Assembly: GCF_004795105.1 (NCBI RefSeq)
Contig: NZ_SSBL01000032.1
Location: 1-64,000 of the forward strand
Length of the DNA: 64,000 bases
Source: Streptomyces sp. A0642
GTDB lineage: Bacteria > Actinomycetota > Actinomycetes > Streptomycetales > Streptomycetaceae
Direction: 5' to 3'
Below are positions 1 through 7,995 of this stretch, in pieces. The notes beneath the pieces are model-generated. The model ran no database searches, was not told the DNA's origin, and saw only the letters and a list, made by a program, of their open reading frames with translations. Made by a program: the position numbers and the translations under genes. Position 1 is the first letter of the stretch. Each line of letters opens with the position of its first letter.

Positions 1-133
1 CGCCCGCCACGCGCCGCGCCCGGCCCGCCCGGGCGGCCCACGCCGCCCCGCCGTCCGGGGGGCACGGCGGCCCCGCCTCACCGAACGGCCCCGCCCACTG
101 GCCATGTGCGGCGGCGGCCCTGACACTTAAGCC

Positions 134-1261
134 GTGCGCCCGGCTACAGCAACGGCAGCTGCCGTCACCACCATCCTCGGCGTCGGCGCGGCAGCGGTCG
201 CCGCCGGCCGGTACGCCGGCGACGTCGCCCTCAAGACGCCGTCCGGACGTCCCCTCCCCGCCGACCGCCGACTGACCGTGCATGCCACGGCGGCCGGGCA
301 GGTCACCCTGACCCGCTCCCTCACCTCGCTCCGGCCAGGCACCTACGGCCTGGTGGGCGACGACGTCCACGCCGTCGTGGGGCCGGTGATCGACCAGGCC
401 CACCAGGCCCCCGACACCGTCGTACGGCGACTGGAACGCGTGAACCGCGGCACCCTGCTCCCCGGTGCCAAGGTCCGCGTCACCCCGGAGATCCACAGCG
501 GCGACCCCGCCACCGCCCTCGGCCTCGACTTCCGCGAGGTGGAGATCCCCGGAGAGCTCGGCGGTCTGCCCGCCTGGTTCGTGCCGGCTCCCCGCGAGAC
601 CTGGGTCATCGCCGTGCACGGCCTCGGCACCACCCGCGAACACCCGCTGAACGTGACGGGCTTCCTGCACGAGCAGCAACTTCCGGTGCTCGACCTCGCC
701 TACCGCGGCGACCGCGGCGCCCCCCGCTCCCCGGGCGGGCTCACCCATCTCGGCGAGTCCGAGTGGCGGGACCTGGACGCGGCCATCCGCTTCGCCGTGC
801 GCTACGGCGCCGAACAGGTCATCCTGTACGGCTGGTCCACCGGTGCCTCGATGGCCCTGCACGCCTGCGTCAACTCGGCCCTGCGGGACCGGATCTCCGG
901 CCTCGTCCTCGATTCGCCGGTGCTGGACTGGCAAGCCACCCTGCGCGCGCTGGCCGCCGCCCGCGGCGTTCCCGCCGCCCTGCTGCCCCTCGCCGTCCGC
1001 GCCGCCCAGGGACAGACCGGGCTGCACGGAGCCCGCCTCCTCGACACGTCGCTGCCCCTGGTCCTCCACGTGCCGACGCTGATCTTCCACGGACCCGACG
1101 ACACCCTGGCCCCCTGGCGGCCGACCCGGGAGCTCGCGGCCCGCCGCCCCGACCTGATCGCCCTGCACGCCGTGCCCCAGGCTCCGCATGCGGCGATGTG
1201 GAACGCCGAGCCGGCCCGCTACGAAGAGACGCTGCGCCGCTTCCTCACGCCCCTGATGTGA
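134..1261 (+). CDS. Alpha/beta-hydrolase fold protein (serine hydrolase)
   Basis: The product is 375 aa. It has an N-terminal hydrophobic Ala/Val-rich stretch (about residues 4-25), probably a membrane anchor or signal, then an alpha/beta-hydrolase domain. The nucleophile elbow is GWSTGA with Ser235. The acid is probably in FHGPDD and the histidine in APHAAMW near the C-terminus, so the triad looks complete. The VHGLG oxyanion-hole motif sits around residue 160. Substrate is unknown; the family includes esterases and peptidases. GTG start chosen because the domain fits; no clear Shine-Dalgarno (SD) is visible and the window begins only 133 nt upstream, so the start is uncertain. Confidence 0.85.
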   Translation: MRPATATAAAVTTILGVGAAAVAAGRYAGDVALKTPSGRPLPADRRLTVHATAAGQVTLTRSLTSLRPGTYGLVGDDVHAVVGPVIDQAHQAPDTVVRRLERVNRGTLLPGAKVRVTPEIHSGDPATALGLDFREVEIPGELGGLPAWFVPAPRETWVIAVHGLGTTREHPLNVTGFLHEQQLPVLDLAYRGDRGAPRSPGGLTHLGESEWRDLDAAIRFAVRYGAEQVILYGWSTGASMALHACVNSALRDRISGLVLDSPVLDWQATLRALAAARGVPAALLPLAVRAAQGQTGLHGARLLDTSLPLVLHVPTLIFHGPDDTLAPWRPTRELAARRPDLIALHAVPQAPHAAMWNAEPARYEETLRRFLTPLM

Positions 1262-1371
1262 GCTGATGTGCCGCTTCGGCCGGTTGGTCCCGGCCGGCGC
1301 GGCCGGGCTCCGGCACCGGTGATCCGGGTTCCGTTTGGGCTTTCGGGCCGTCAGAGGCAAGACTGCTCCCC

Positions 1372-2757
1372 GTGACGTCCCGTACCCCGCGCGACTCCAG
1401 GCTGCGACTTGTCCGCCCGCGACCCCTCGCCACCGCTCGCAAGGCCGTGACCACCCGGCGCACCAGGCCGGCGCCGCGCCCGCCCGAGGGCACCCCGCCC
1501 CGGTCGGAACTGGCCCGCCAGGCCAGGGCCGCTCTCGCCGACGCCGTACGCATCGCCCGGTGGGCGGCCGACGGCGCGAGCTCCGGCACGCCCCCGCTGG
1601 CCGCCCAGGCCCTCGAACGCGCCGCGGCCGCGCTCGAGTTGTCCCCGGCCCAGGTGCGCTCCGGCTGGGACCGGGCCAGGCTCGCCGGCCTGGTGGAGCT
1701 GCACGGGGAGACCGCCCGGCCGGGCTGGCGGCTGCGCGCCTGGGACCGCGACGACTCCGCCGTGCTCCGCGGCTGGGTGGCGCTCTTCGACGCGTGGTCG
1801 CTCGTGCACCCCGCACCGCAGGACATCGAGTCCACCGCGGTCTCCGAGGCGGTCGAGGCCGTGCCCCAGGTGCTCTCCCTCCTTCAGCTCTCGGCCGGCC
1901 CGGTCACGGTGCCCGCACTCCTCGACCTGCTGGGCCAGCGCGTGGCCGAACTCCACGAGGAGCGCTGCGAGGTGCCGTACGGGCCCCAGCCGCTGCCCGC
2001 CCCCGCCGCGCCGGCGCCCGCCGCCCACCCCGCCGCACTGGTCGCCCTCCTCCTGGACTGGGCGCTGGAAGGGCTGGCCGCCGTCGGCGCGCTCACCCTC
2101 GGCGACGGGACCGCCACCCTGACCCCGCTCGGCAACTGGGCGGTCTGGGTCAAGCTGGAGCAGATCTGCGTCGCCGCGCAGAGCCCGGCCGGGAACATCG
2201 AGCAGTCCGCCGCCGACATGCTGCTCGGCTGCGCCCGCCTCACCCCCGGACCGGCCCGCGCCGAATACCGGGCCTGGCTGGCCGCCCGCCCCGTCGGCAG
2301 CGCCGTCGCCGAACTCCTGGGCGTGGCCCGGGGCGAGGACGCCCTCCTGCGGGGGCTCGCCTTCGAGGCACTCCGGGTCGTCGGCGCCCCGGCCGAGCCC
2401 GAGGTGCGCTCCGTCGTGGCCGACCCGACCCTGCGCCCCTACGCGCTGCTCTGGCTGGCCGAGTACCACGGGGCCGACCCCGAGGACGCCCAGGACGTCC
2501 TGAGCCGCGAGGAGGCCACCTGGCTCTGGGTCGACACAGCGGCGGCCGTCGCCGACCACGGAGAGACGGGACTGCTGGTCCGCCACCTCGACTCGGCCGT
2601 GCAGGGCACCGTCCCGGCGCTGCTGGACGAGGTACGGGCCGTCGGCCACCCGCGCACCGTCCAGGTCCTGGTGGCCCTGGCCGCCGCGCACCCCGACCCC
2701 GCACTCGCCAAAGCGGTCCGCAAGGCGGCGTTCCAGGTCCACACCGGCGGATCCTGA
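1372..2757 (+). CDS. Conserved hypothetical protein, Ala/Leu-rich
   Basis: The product is 461 aa, starting at GTG. It opens with a basic, low-complexity N-terminus (about 40 residues rich in Arg, Pro and Thr), then a long helical Ala/Leu/Glu-rich body. I recognise no catalytic motif, signal peptide or membrane segment. The C-terminal part (about residues 300-455) has HEAT-like helical character (repeated Leu/Ala/Val helices such as DPALAKAV), consistent with a scaffold; this is inference only. The GC3 pattern supports real coding. The last codons and stop are copied downstream (see the repeat at 2725-2870). The gene before it ends about 110 nt upstream in the same direction. Confidence 0.75.
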   Translation: MTSRTPRDSRLRLVRPRPLATARKAVTTRRTRPAPRPPEGTPPRSELARQARAALADAVRIARWAADGASSGTPPLAAQALERAAAALELSPAQVRSGWDRARLAGLVELHGETARPGWRLRAWDRDDSAVLRGWVALFDAWSLVHPAPQDIESTAVSEAVEAVPQVLSLLQLSAGPVTVPALLDLLGQRVAELHEERCEVPYGPQPLPAPAAPAPAAHPAALVALLLDWALEGLAAVGALTLGDGTATLTPLGNWAVWVKLEQICVAAQSPAGNIEQSAADMLLGCARLTPGPARAEYRAWLAARPVGSAVAELLGVARGEDALLRGLAFEALRVVGAPAEPEVRSVVADPTLRPYALLWLAEYHGADPEDAQDVLSREEATWLWVDTAAAVADHGETGLLVRHLDSAVQGTVPALLDEVRAVGHPRTVQVLVALAAAHPDPALAKAVRKAAFQVHTGGS

Positions 2758-2870
2758 ACCGGCGCGGCCCCGCCCCGGCGGCGCGGCGTTCCAGGTCCGC
2801 ACCGGCGGATCGTGAACCGGTGCGGCCCCGCCCCGGCGGATCCTGAACCGGCGCGGCCCCGCCCCGGCGG
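2725..2870. repeat. Tandem repeat carrying the 3' end and stop of the upstream gene
   Basis: A 56-bp unit at 2725-2780, which includes the last codons and TGA of the preceding gene, is repeated at 2783-2838 with few differences. A shorter third copy lies at 2838-2870. Each copy keeps a GGATCCTGA or GGATCGTGA stop context followed by a CCGCCCCGGCG block. Confidence 0.9.
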
Positions 2871-2936
2871 CCACCGCCCCGGCCGCGGGGGCGCAGCCGC
2901 GGTCCGCCGCCCTCGCGGCCGGGCGCCCGCGCCCCC

Positions 2937-3350
2937 TCAGCCCGCCGATCCCGGGGCGTACGTCCCGAAGCTCCACACGTTGCCCTCGCCGTCCCGCGCC
3001 ATGTAGTCACGGGAGCCGTAGTCCTGGTCCGTGGGCGGCATGAGGATCTCCACCCCGTGCTCCACGGCCCGTGCGTGGTGGGCGTCCACCTCGTCGACCA
3101 CCACGTAGACGCCGGCCGGCCCCGCCCCCCGCATCGCCTGGGCGAAGACGCCCTCGCGGCCCTTGGAGCCCAGCATCACCCTGCCGTTCCCGCAGGACAG
3201 CTCCGCGTGCATCACGGCTCCGTCCTCGCCCTCGTACACCGCCTCCTCGGTGAAGCCGAGGCCCTCGGTCAGCGTCTTGATCGCGGCCTTCGCGTCGTCG
3301 TACAGAATCGTCGGATAGACGGTGGGAACGCCTGCCTTCGTGTCCGCCAT
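2937..3350 (-). CDS. VOC/glyoxalase-fold protein
   Basis: The product is 137 aa, a single glyoxalase/bleomycin-resistance/dioxygenase (VOC) unit of the 'PhnB-like' sort: YPTILYDDAKAAIKTL at the start, then GFTEEAVYEG and a C-terminal YGSRDYMARDGEGNVWSFG strand. Such proteins form dimers around a metal site; substrate cannot be told. ATG at 3350 is chosen because an AAGGGA SD lies about 9 nt upstream; an in-frame ATG at 3359 would overlap that SD. The gene is convergent with the hypothetical gene at 1372-2757 and stands alone. Confidence 0.85.
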   Translation of the reverse strand: MADTKAGVPTVYPTILYDDAKAAIKTLTEGLGFTEEAVYEGEDGAVMHAELSCGNGRVMLGSKGREGVFAQAMRGAGPAGVYVVVDEVDAHHARAVEHGVEILMPPTDQDYGSRDYMARDGEGNVWSFGTYAPGSAG

Positions 3351-3472
3351 CGCTCTCATTCCCTTCTCGCGCCGCCGGGCCACCGCGGTCCGGATGTCAT
3401 GTGATCTGTGTCTCAGTCTTCCACCGGGCACGGACAACGCCCTGCGCGACGCCCGGCCCGTGCCCCCGCGCG

Positions 3473-4363
3473 TCAGCGGAAGGTGTCGCAGTCGGCCATG
3501 TCGCCGCTGCGGAAACCGGTGGTGAACCACTGCTGGCGCTGCGCGGCCGAACCGTGCGTCCAGGACTCGGGGGTCACCCGGCCCTGGAACCTCTCCTGGA
3601 TCCGGTCGTCCCCGACCGACGCGGCGGCGTCGAGCCCGTCCCGGATGTCCGCCCGGGTGAGTTCGGTGATCAGCGGCCGGCCGGTCGACTCGTCGGGTGT
3701 GGTCGTCGCGTGGTGCGCCCAGATCCCCGCGTAGCAGTCCGCCTGGAGCTCCACCTTCACCGCGTTGCTGTTCTCGCCGGTCCGCCCGTCCTGCGAGCGG
3801 GCCAGCGTCCCCATCTGGTTCTGCACGTGGTGTCCGTACTCGTGCGCGACGACGTACGCCTCGGCGAACGGCCCGCCGCTCGACCCGAACTTGGTGCGCA
3901 ACTCGTCGAAGAAGCCCAGGTCGAGGTAGACCTGCCGGTCGCCGGGGCAGTAGAAGGGGCCGACGGCCGAGGTCGCCGACCCGCAGGCCGTGCCGACCCG
4001 GTCGGTGAACAGGACCGTGCGGGCGCTGCCGTACGTGGCGTCACGCCGCCGGAACTCCTGGCCCCAGTAGTCCTGCACGCTGTTGACCACCGCGACCGTC
4101 CGGCAGTCGTCCCTGGTGTTGGCGTCCCGGCCGGTCCGGCAGTCCTGGTCGACCTGCGCCGCCGACGAGGCGGTCGCGGTCGTGCCCGAGTCGCCGGAGG
4201 AGAGGCCGAGCTGATCCGGGCCGACCCCGAAGAGCAGACCCAGGATCAGTGCGATGACCCCGGCGATCCCACCGCCCACGGTGGCCCTGCCGCCCGGGAT
4301 GCGGCTGCCGCGCGCGTCCCTGACCTCGGACGTGTCCAGGCCGGCGTCGTCGTCGAACTGCAT
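3473..4363 (-). CDS. Neutral zinc metallopeptidase, YpfJ/KPN_02809 family
   Basis: The product is 296 aa. A basic, flexible N-terminus precedes one membrane segment (about residues 36-58, GGGIAGVIALILGLLFGV), so the catalytic domain is probably outside the membrane. The zinc motif HEYGHHVQN gives His174, Glu175 and His178, and a downstream QADCYAGIWAHH element carries the likely third ligand region. Length and motif order fit the putative neutral zinc metallopeptidase family (Pfam Zn_peptidase). ATG at 4363 is preceded by AAGGGTGG; a longer frame to 4432 lacks an SD. Transcribed divergently from the ABC-F gene. Confidence 0.9.
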   Translation of the reverse strand: MQFDDDAGLDTSEVRDARGSRIPGGRATVGGGIAGVIALILGLLFGVGPDQLGLSSGDSGTTATASSAAQVDQDCRTGRDANTRDDCRTVAVVNSVQDYWGQEFRRRDATYGSARTVLFTDRVGTACGSATSAVGPFYCPGDRQVYLDLGFFDELRTKFGSSGGPFAEAYVVAHEYGHHVQNQMGTLARSQDGRTGENSNAVKVELQADCYAGIWAHHATTTPDESTGRPLITELTRADIRDGLDAAASVGDDRIQERFQGRVTPESWTHGSAAQRQQWFTTGFRSGDMADCDTFR

Positions 4364-4532
4364 GGCACCACCCTTCGCTCCACTCGGCTGCCACACAGCC
4401 GTGCGCCGAGTATCGGATAATTCACACCGCAATGCCCGGTTCTGCTCACGCGGGGGAGTGGGCCGGGCGCGCTCGGCGAGCGTTTCGGCAACTGGGGTGG
4501 GAGCAGGCGGAAAAGCGGTTGGACACCGCCAG

Positions 4533-4545
4533 TAGACTGGTCCTC
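4533..4545 (+). promoter_or_regulatory. Probable -10 box of a leaderless promoter
   Basis: TAGACT at 4533-4538 matches the sigma-70-type TANNNT -10 consensus and is followed by 7 nt before ATG 4546, so transcription would begin at or one base before the ATG. No convincing TTGAC -35 is seen 17-18 bp upstream. Confidence 0.5.
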
Positions 4546-4578
4546 ATGGCAACTCTCCTTGTGCGTGTGCGTGAGTAA
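4546..4578 (+). CDS. Putative 10-aa leader peptide upstream of the ABC-F gene
   Basis: ATG...TAA encodes MATLLVRVRE. It sits exactly where the mRNA should begin if TAGACT (4533-4538) is the -10 box, so it would be read as a leaderless start. The ORF ends 63 nt before the ABC-F start. An inverted repeat AACGGC/GCCGTT (4577-4582 with 4602-4607) begins within its stop codon. Short upstream ORFs control several antibiotic-resistance ABC-F genes by ribosome stalling (known for vmlR- and msr-type genes). Such a role here is inference; a chance ORF cannot be excluded. Confidence 0.45.
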   Translation: MATLLVRVRE

Positions 4579-4633
4579 CGGCGTCGAGTCGTGAATCGCT
4601 AGCCGTTCCTCCGCCGTCCAAACCGCTCTGGAG
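4577..4633 (+). promoter_or_regulatory. Possible attenuator between leader ORF and ABC-F start
   Basis: A 6-bp inverted repeat (AACGGC 4577-4582, GCCGTT 4602-4607) overlaps the leader stop codon. Just after it, CTCC at 4609-4612 can pair with the GGAG SD of the ABC-F gene at 4630-4633. The helices are short, so this is only a candidate switch. Confidence 0.3.
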
Positions 4634-4641
4634 TTTTTCCC

Positions 4642-6240
4642 TTGATCACCGCTTCCGGCATCGAGCTGCGCGCCGGCGCCCGCATGCTCATCGAATCCGC
4701 CTCGTTCCGTATCGCCAAGGGCGACCGCATCGGCCTCGTCGGCCGCAACGGAGCGGGCAAGACCACCCTCACCAAGTGCCTCGCGGGCGAGGGCACCCCG
4801 GCGGCCGGCACCATCACCCGCTCCGGCGAGGTGGGCTACCTCCCGCAGGACCCGCGCACCGGCGACCTCGACGTGCTCGCCCGGGACCGCATCCTGTCCG
4901 CCCGCGGCCTCGACGAGATCCTGCGCAAGATGCGGGAGAACGAGGACCGGATGGCGAACGGCAAGGGCGCCACCCGCGAGAAGGCGATGAAGAAGTACGA
5001 GCGCCTGGAGACGGAGTTCCTCACCAAGGGCGGCTACGCGGCCGAGGCCGAGGCGGCCACCATCGCCGCGGCCCTCAGCCTCCCCGACCGGGTGCTCGCA
5101 CAGCCTCTCCACACGCTCTCCGGCGGTCAGCGCCGCCGCGTCGAGCTGGCCCGGATCCTCTTCTCGGACGCCGACACCCTGCTCCTCGACGAGCCCACGA
5201 ACCACCTCGACGCGGACTCGATCGTGTGGCTGCGCGACTACCTCAAGAGCTACCGCGGCGGCTTCATCGTGATCTCCCACGACGTCGAGCTCGTCGAGAC
5301 GGTCGTCAACAAGGTCTTCTACCTCGACGCCAACCGCTCGCAGATCGACGTCTACAACATGGGCTGGAAGCTCTACCAGCAGCAGCGCGAGGCGGACGAG
5401 AAGCGCCGCAAGCGCGAGCGGCAGAACGCGGAGAAGAAGGCCGCGACGCTCAACGCCCAAGCCGACAAGATGCGCGCCAAGGCCACCAAGACCGTGGCCG
5501 CGCAGAACATGGCCAAGCGTGCCGACCGGCTGCTCTCCGGCCTGGAGGCCGTCCGCGTCTCCGACAAGGTCGCCAAGCTGCGCTTCCCGGACCCCTCGCC
5601 GTGCGGCAAGACCCCGCTGATGGCCGAGGGCCTCTCCAAGTCCTACGGGTCGCTGGAGATCTTCACCGACGTCGACCTCGCGATCGACAAGGGCTCCCGG
5701 GTCGTCATCCTCGGCCTCAACGGCGCGGGCAAGACCACCCTGCTCCGGCTCCTCGGCGGCGCGGAGAAGCCCGACACCGGTGAGGTCATCGAGGGGCACG
5801 GACTCAAGCTCGGCTACTACGCCCAGGAGCACGAGACCCTCGACCCGAACCGCACCGTCCTGGAGAACATGCGTTCCGCGGCGCCGGACCTCGATCTGGT
5901 CGCCGTCCGCAAGACGCTCGGATCGTTCCTCTTCTCCGGGGACGACGTGGACAAGCCCGCCGGTGTGCTCTCCGGCGGTGAGAAGACCCGGCTCGCCCTC
6001 GCGACACTGGTGGTCTCCTCCGCCAACGTGCTCCTGCTCGACGAGCCCACCAACAACCTCGACCCGGCCAGCCGCGAGGAGATCCTCGGCGCGCTGCGTA
6101 CGTACAAGGGCGCCGTCGTCCTCGTCACGCACGACGAGGGTGCGGTCGAGGCGCTCCAGCCCGAGCGGATCATCCTTCTGCCCGACGGCGTCGAGGACCT
6201 GTGGGGTGCGGACTACCGGGACCTGGTCTCGCTGGCCTGA
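4642..6240 (+). CDS. ABC-F family ATPase (ribosome-associated type)
   Basis: The product is 532 aa with two ABC cassettes and no membrane domain, the ABC-F architecture. Cassette 1 has GRNGAGKTT (about residue 37), a LSGGQ signature and LLLDEPTNHLD; cassette 2 has GLNGAGKTT, LSGGE and LLLDEPTNNLD. A charged helical linker (QQREADEKRRKRERQ onward) between them is the P-site tRNA-interacting segment in characterised members. These proteins act on the ribosome, either as translation factors (EttA-like) or in antibiotic resistance; which one applies is not decidable here. TTG start with GGAG 8 nt upstream. A leader ORF precedes it. Confidence 0.93.
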   Translation: MITASGIELRAGARMLIESASFRIAKGDRIGLVGRNGAGKTTLTKCLAGEGTPAAGTITRSGEVGYLPQDPRTGDLDVLARDRILSARGLDEILRKMRENEDRMANGKGATREKAMKKYERLETEFLTKGGYAAEAEAATIAAALSLPDRVLAQPLHTLSGGQRRRVELARILFSDADTLLLDEPTNHLDADSIVWLRDYLKSYRGGFIVISHDVELVETVVNKVFYLDANRSQIDVYNMGWKLYQQQREADEKRRKRERQNAEKKAATLNAQADKMRAKATKTVAAQNMAKRADRLLSGLEAVRVSDKVAKLRFPDPSPCGKTPLMAEGLSKSYGSLEIFTDVDLAIDKGSRVVILGLNGAGKTTLLRLLGGAEKPDTGEVIEGHGLKLGYYAQEHETLDPNRTVLENMRSAAPDLDLVAVRKTLGSFLFSGDDVDKPAGVLSGGEKTRLALATLVVSSANVLLLDEPTNNLDPASREEILGALRTYKGAVVLVTHDEGAVEALQPERIILLPDGVEDLWGADYRDLVSLA

Positions 6241-6601
6241 CCCGGCCCGCCCGCCGCCCGGCCGCTCACGGGGTTCCCGCCGCCCGCGAGAGCCCCGTCC
6301 CGGCCGTCGCGGCCCGCTGATCCACTCGCACTGGATCATTCGGCCTACGCGTGATCCATCATCTGTGTGAGGACGTCTCGTACCTCGGCGCGGCACCCGG
6401 CAGTTACCTGCCGGGTGCACGCATGAGGGCCCCCGGCCCCTCTACGGCCCTGACCTGGCCGTTCCTCCGGCGCTGGTTCCCTCACGCGCCCGCAGCCCTG
6501 CGGAATGAGTGATTCCGGTCGTGTCGGTGTCCTTCCGGGGTGCGGATCCGCTTGCACGGACCTTGCCGAATGGGTGGCCAGGACGGCCGCGAGGGGTGAT
6601 C
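6241..6601. other. Gene-free stretch with two inverted repeats
   Basis: No gene with Streptomyces codon bias is seen in these 361 nt. It contains a 7-bp inverted repeat TGATCCA/TGGATCA (6318-6338) and a perfect 11-bp hairpin at 6393-6418. The stretch likely carries the ABC-F terminator and the promoter of the small HTH gene. Confidence 0.6.
6393..6418 (+). terminator. Perfect 11-bp hairpin downstream of ABC-F gene
   Basis: GCACCCGGCAG and CTGCCGGGTGC form an uninterrupted stem with a TTAC loop, about 150 nt after the ABC-F stop. There is no U-tract; Streptomyces terminators often lack one. It could instead belong to the leader of the next gene. Confidence 0.45.
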
Positions 6602-6655
6602 ATGAGAGTCCAGAGCGCACTTCCCACGAGGAGGCACGGGTGGCCGAGACTCTGA
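6602..6655 (+). CDS. Possible 17-codon upstream ORF overlapping the HTH gene start
   Basis: ATG 6602 has a strong SD (GAGGGG, 5 nt spacing). The 17-codon frame (starting MRVQSALP) ends at TGA 6653-6655, 13 nt inside the following HTH gene in another frame. It could couple or limit initiation at GTG 6640. No homolog is recognised and codon bias cannot be judged over this length. Confidence 0.3.
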   Translation: MRVQSALPTRRHGWPRL

Positions 6656-6861
6656 AGAAGGGCAGCCGGGTAACCGGCGCCGCGCGCGACAAGCTCGCGG
6701 CAGACCTGAAGAAGAAGTACGACTCCGGTGCGAGTATCCGGGCGTTGGCCGAGGAAACCGGCCGCTCCTACGGATTCGTCCACCGGATGCTCAGCGAGTC
6801 CGGCGTGACGCTGCGGGGACGCGGCGGCGCGACACGGGGCAAGAAGGCCGCAGCGGCCTGA
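6640..6861 (+). CDS. Small helix-turn-helix protein (73 aa)
   Basis: The protein is basic, with one HTH: ARDKLAADLKKKYDSGASI then RALAEETGRSYGFVHRMLSES reads as scaffold and recognition helices, resembling the resolvase/homeodomain-like HTH. A Lys/Arg/Ala-rich tail (GRGGATRGKKAAAA) may add non-specific DNA contact. It is a conserved small actinobacterial family, annotated only as HTH protein as far as I know. GTG start with GGAGG 6 nt upstream. Targets are unknown. The hairpin at 6925-6956 probably ends its transcript. Confidence 0.85.
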   Translation: MAETLKKGSRVTGAARDKLAADLKKKYDSGASIRALAEETGRSYGFVHRMLSESGVTLRGRGGATRGKKAAAA

Positions 6862-6924
6862 CGGCCGTCCGCGGATCGGGGCGGGTCGCGTGACCTGTCC
6901 CGGGGCTCACCGGTTCGGCGGTGG

Positions 6925-6956
6925 CCACCCGGTCGATCGTGCGGTCGATCGGGTGG
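6925..6956 (+). terminator. 15-bp hairpin after the HTH gene
   Basis: CCACCCGGTCGATCG (6925-6939) pairs with CGGTCGATCGGGTGG (6942-6956) with only two G-T wobbles and a 2-nt loop, followed by TTACTGTT. It also contains a direct repeat CGGTCGATCG (6930-6939, 6942-6951), so an operator for the next gene is an alternative. Confidence 0.6.
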
Positions 6957-7012
6957 TTACTGTTCAGTCACTTAGCTCGATGTGCTGACTGCACCCGATC
7001 CGGAGGCGCTCC

Positions 7013-7804
7013 ATGACCTCGCTCGACACTGTGCTCGACAAGGACGGCGTACGACTCACCGTCGACGACGCGGTTGCCACGGTGACCCTCACCAACCCGG
7101 CTAAGCGCAACGCTCAGTCCCCCGCTCTGTGGCGGGCGTTGACAGAGGCCGGACGGGCTCTGCCCGGCAGTGTGCGGGTCGTCGTGCTGCGTGCCGAGGG
7201 TGTGTCCTTCTCCGCCGGCCTCGACCGCCAGGCGTTCACCCCCGAGGGCTTCGACGGCGAGCCGTCGTTCCTCGACATGGGGCGTGGCCCGGAGGCCGAA
7301 CTCGACGCGGTCATCGCCGAGTACCAGGACGCCTTCACCTGGTGGCGCCGCAACGACATCGTGTCGATCGCGGCCGTCCAGGGCCACGCCATCGGCGCGG
7401 GCTTCCAGCTCGCCCTCGCGTGCGATCTGCGGATCGTCGCCGAGGACGTGCAGTTCGCCATGCGCGAGACCAGCCTCGGGCTGGTCCCCGACCTCACCGG
7501 CACGCACCCCCTGGTGCACCTGGTGGGGTACGCACGCGCGCTCGAAATCTGTGCCACCGGCCGTTTCGTGCACGCCGCGGAAGCCGAGCGCACCGGGCTG
7601 GCCAACCTCGTGGTGCCCGCGGCGGAGCTCGAAGAGGCCGCCCGCGATCTGGCCGGCGCCCTGATCGCCGCCCCGCGCGACGCCGTCATCGAGACCAAGG
7701 CCCTGCTGAGCGGCGCCGTCTCCCGTACGTACGAGGAGCAGCGGGTCGCCGAGCGAGCCGCGCAGGGCCGCCGACTGCGGGACCTCTCCGGCACCGCCGA
7801 CTGA
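7013..7804 (+). CDS. Enoyl-CoA hydratase/isomerase family protein
   Basis: The product is 263 aa with a crotonase fold. Core elements are visible: LTNPAKRNAQS near the N-terminus, SAGLDRQAF (CoA/oxyanion segment), and VQGHAIGAGFQLALACDLRI, the second oxyanion-hole Gly region. The usual hydratase glutamates (GGxxE then LGxxP) are not obvious: the third motif reads ETSLGLVPDLTGT, which favours an isomerase or other crotonase activity. ATG with GGAGG 6 nt upstream. Its stop context GCCGACTGA is repeated downstream at 7814-7822 and partly at 7852-7859. Confidence 0.88.
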   Translation: MTSLDTVLDKDGVRLTVDDAVATVTLTNPAKRNAQSPALWRALTEAGRALPGSVRVVVLRAEGVSFSAGLDRQAFTPEGFDGEPSFLDMGRGPEAELDAVIAEYQDAFTWWRRNDIVSIAAVQGHAIGAGFQLALACDLRIVAEDVQFAMRETSLGLVPDLTGTHPLVHLVGYARALEICATGRFVHAAEAERTGLANLVVPAAELEEAARDLAGALIAAPRDAVIETKALLSGAVSRTYEEQRVAERAAQGRRLRDLSGTAD

Positions 7805-7859
7805 CACCGCCCCGCCGACTGACCCGCCCCGCCGGCCGACACGCCGACAGGGCCGACTG
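7796..7859. repeat. Copies of the gene's terminal GCCGACTGA element
   Basis: The last codons and stop of the crotonase-family gene (7796-7804) recur at 7814-7822 and, lacking the final A, at 7852-7859, embedded in CACCGCCCCGCC-like spacers. Confidence 0.75.
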
Positions 7860-7926
7860 TCCGACGGGCCACCGCCCGCTGGAGGCCGGCCATCCGACGG
7901 GCCACGCCCGCTCGGACGGCCGGCCA
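7860..7926. repeat. Imperfect 33/34-bp tandem repeat
   Basis: TCCGACGGGCCAC...GCCGGCCA occurs at 7860-7892 and again at 7893-7926 with a few changes, in the gap between two convergent genes. It is non-coding by codon bias. Confidence 0.75.
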
Positions 7927-7995
7927 CCGGCATCCCCGCCGGCGACGACGGGCTGCCGCGCCGGGTCCCGGGTGCACCCGGGACCCGGCGCCACG

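Noticed and set aside
1..133. Structured or coding element at the window start
   Set aside because: Only G/C-rich sequence without a usable frame or clear hairpin; too close to the edge to judge.
4246..6420. A 724-codon minus-strand open frame opposite the ABC-F gene
   Set aside because: It is a shadow of a well-supported gene; repetitive Val/Gly/Leu composition and no motif.
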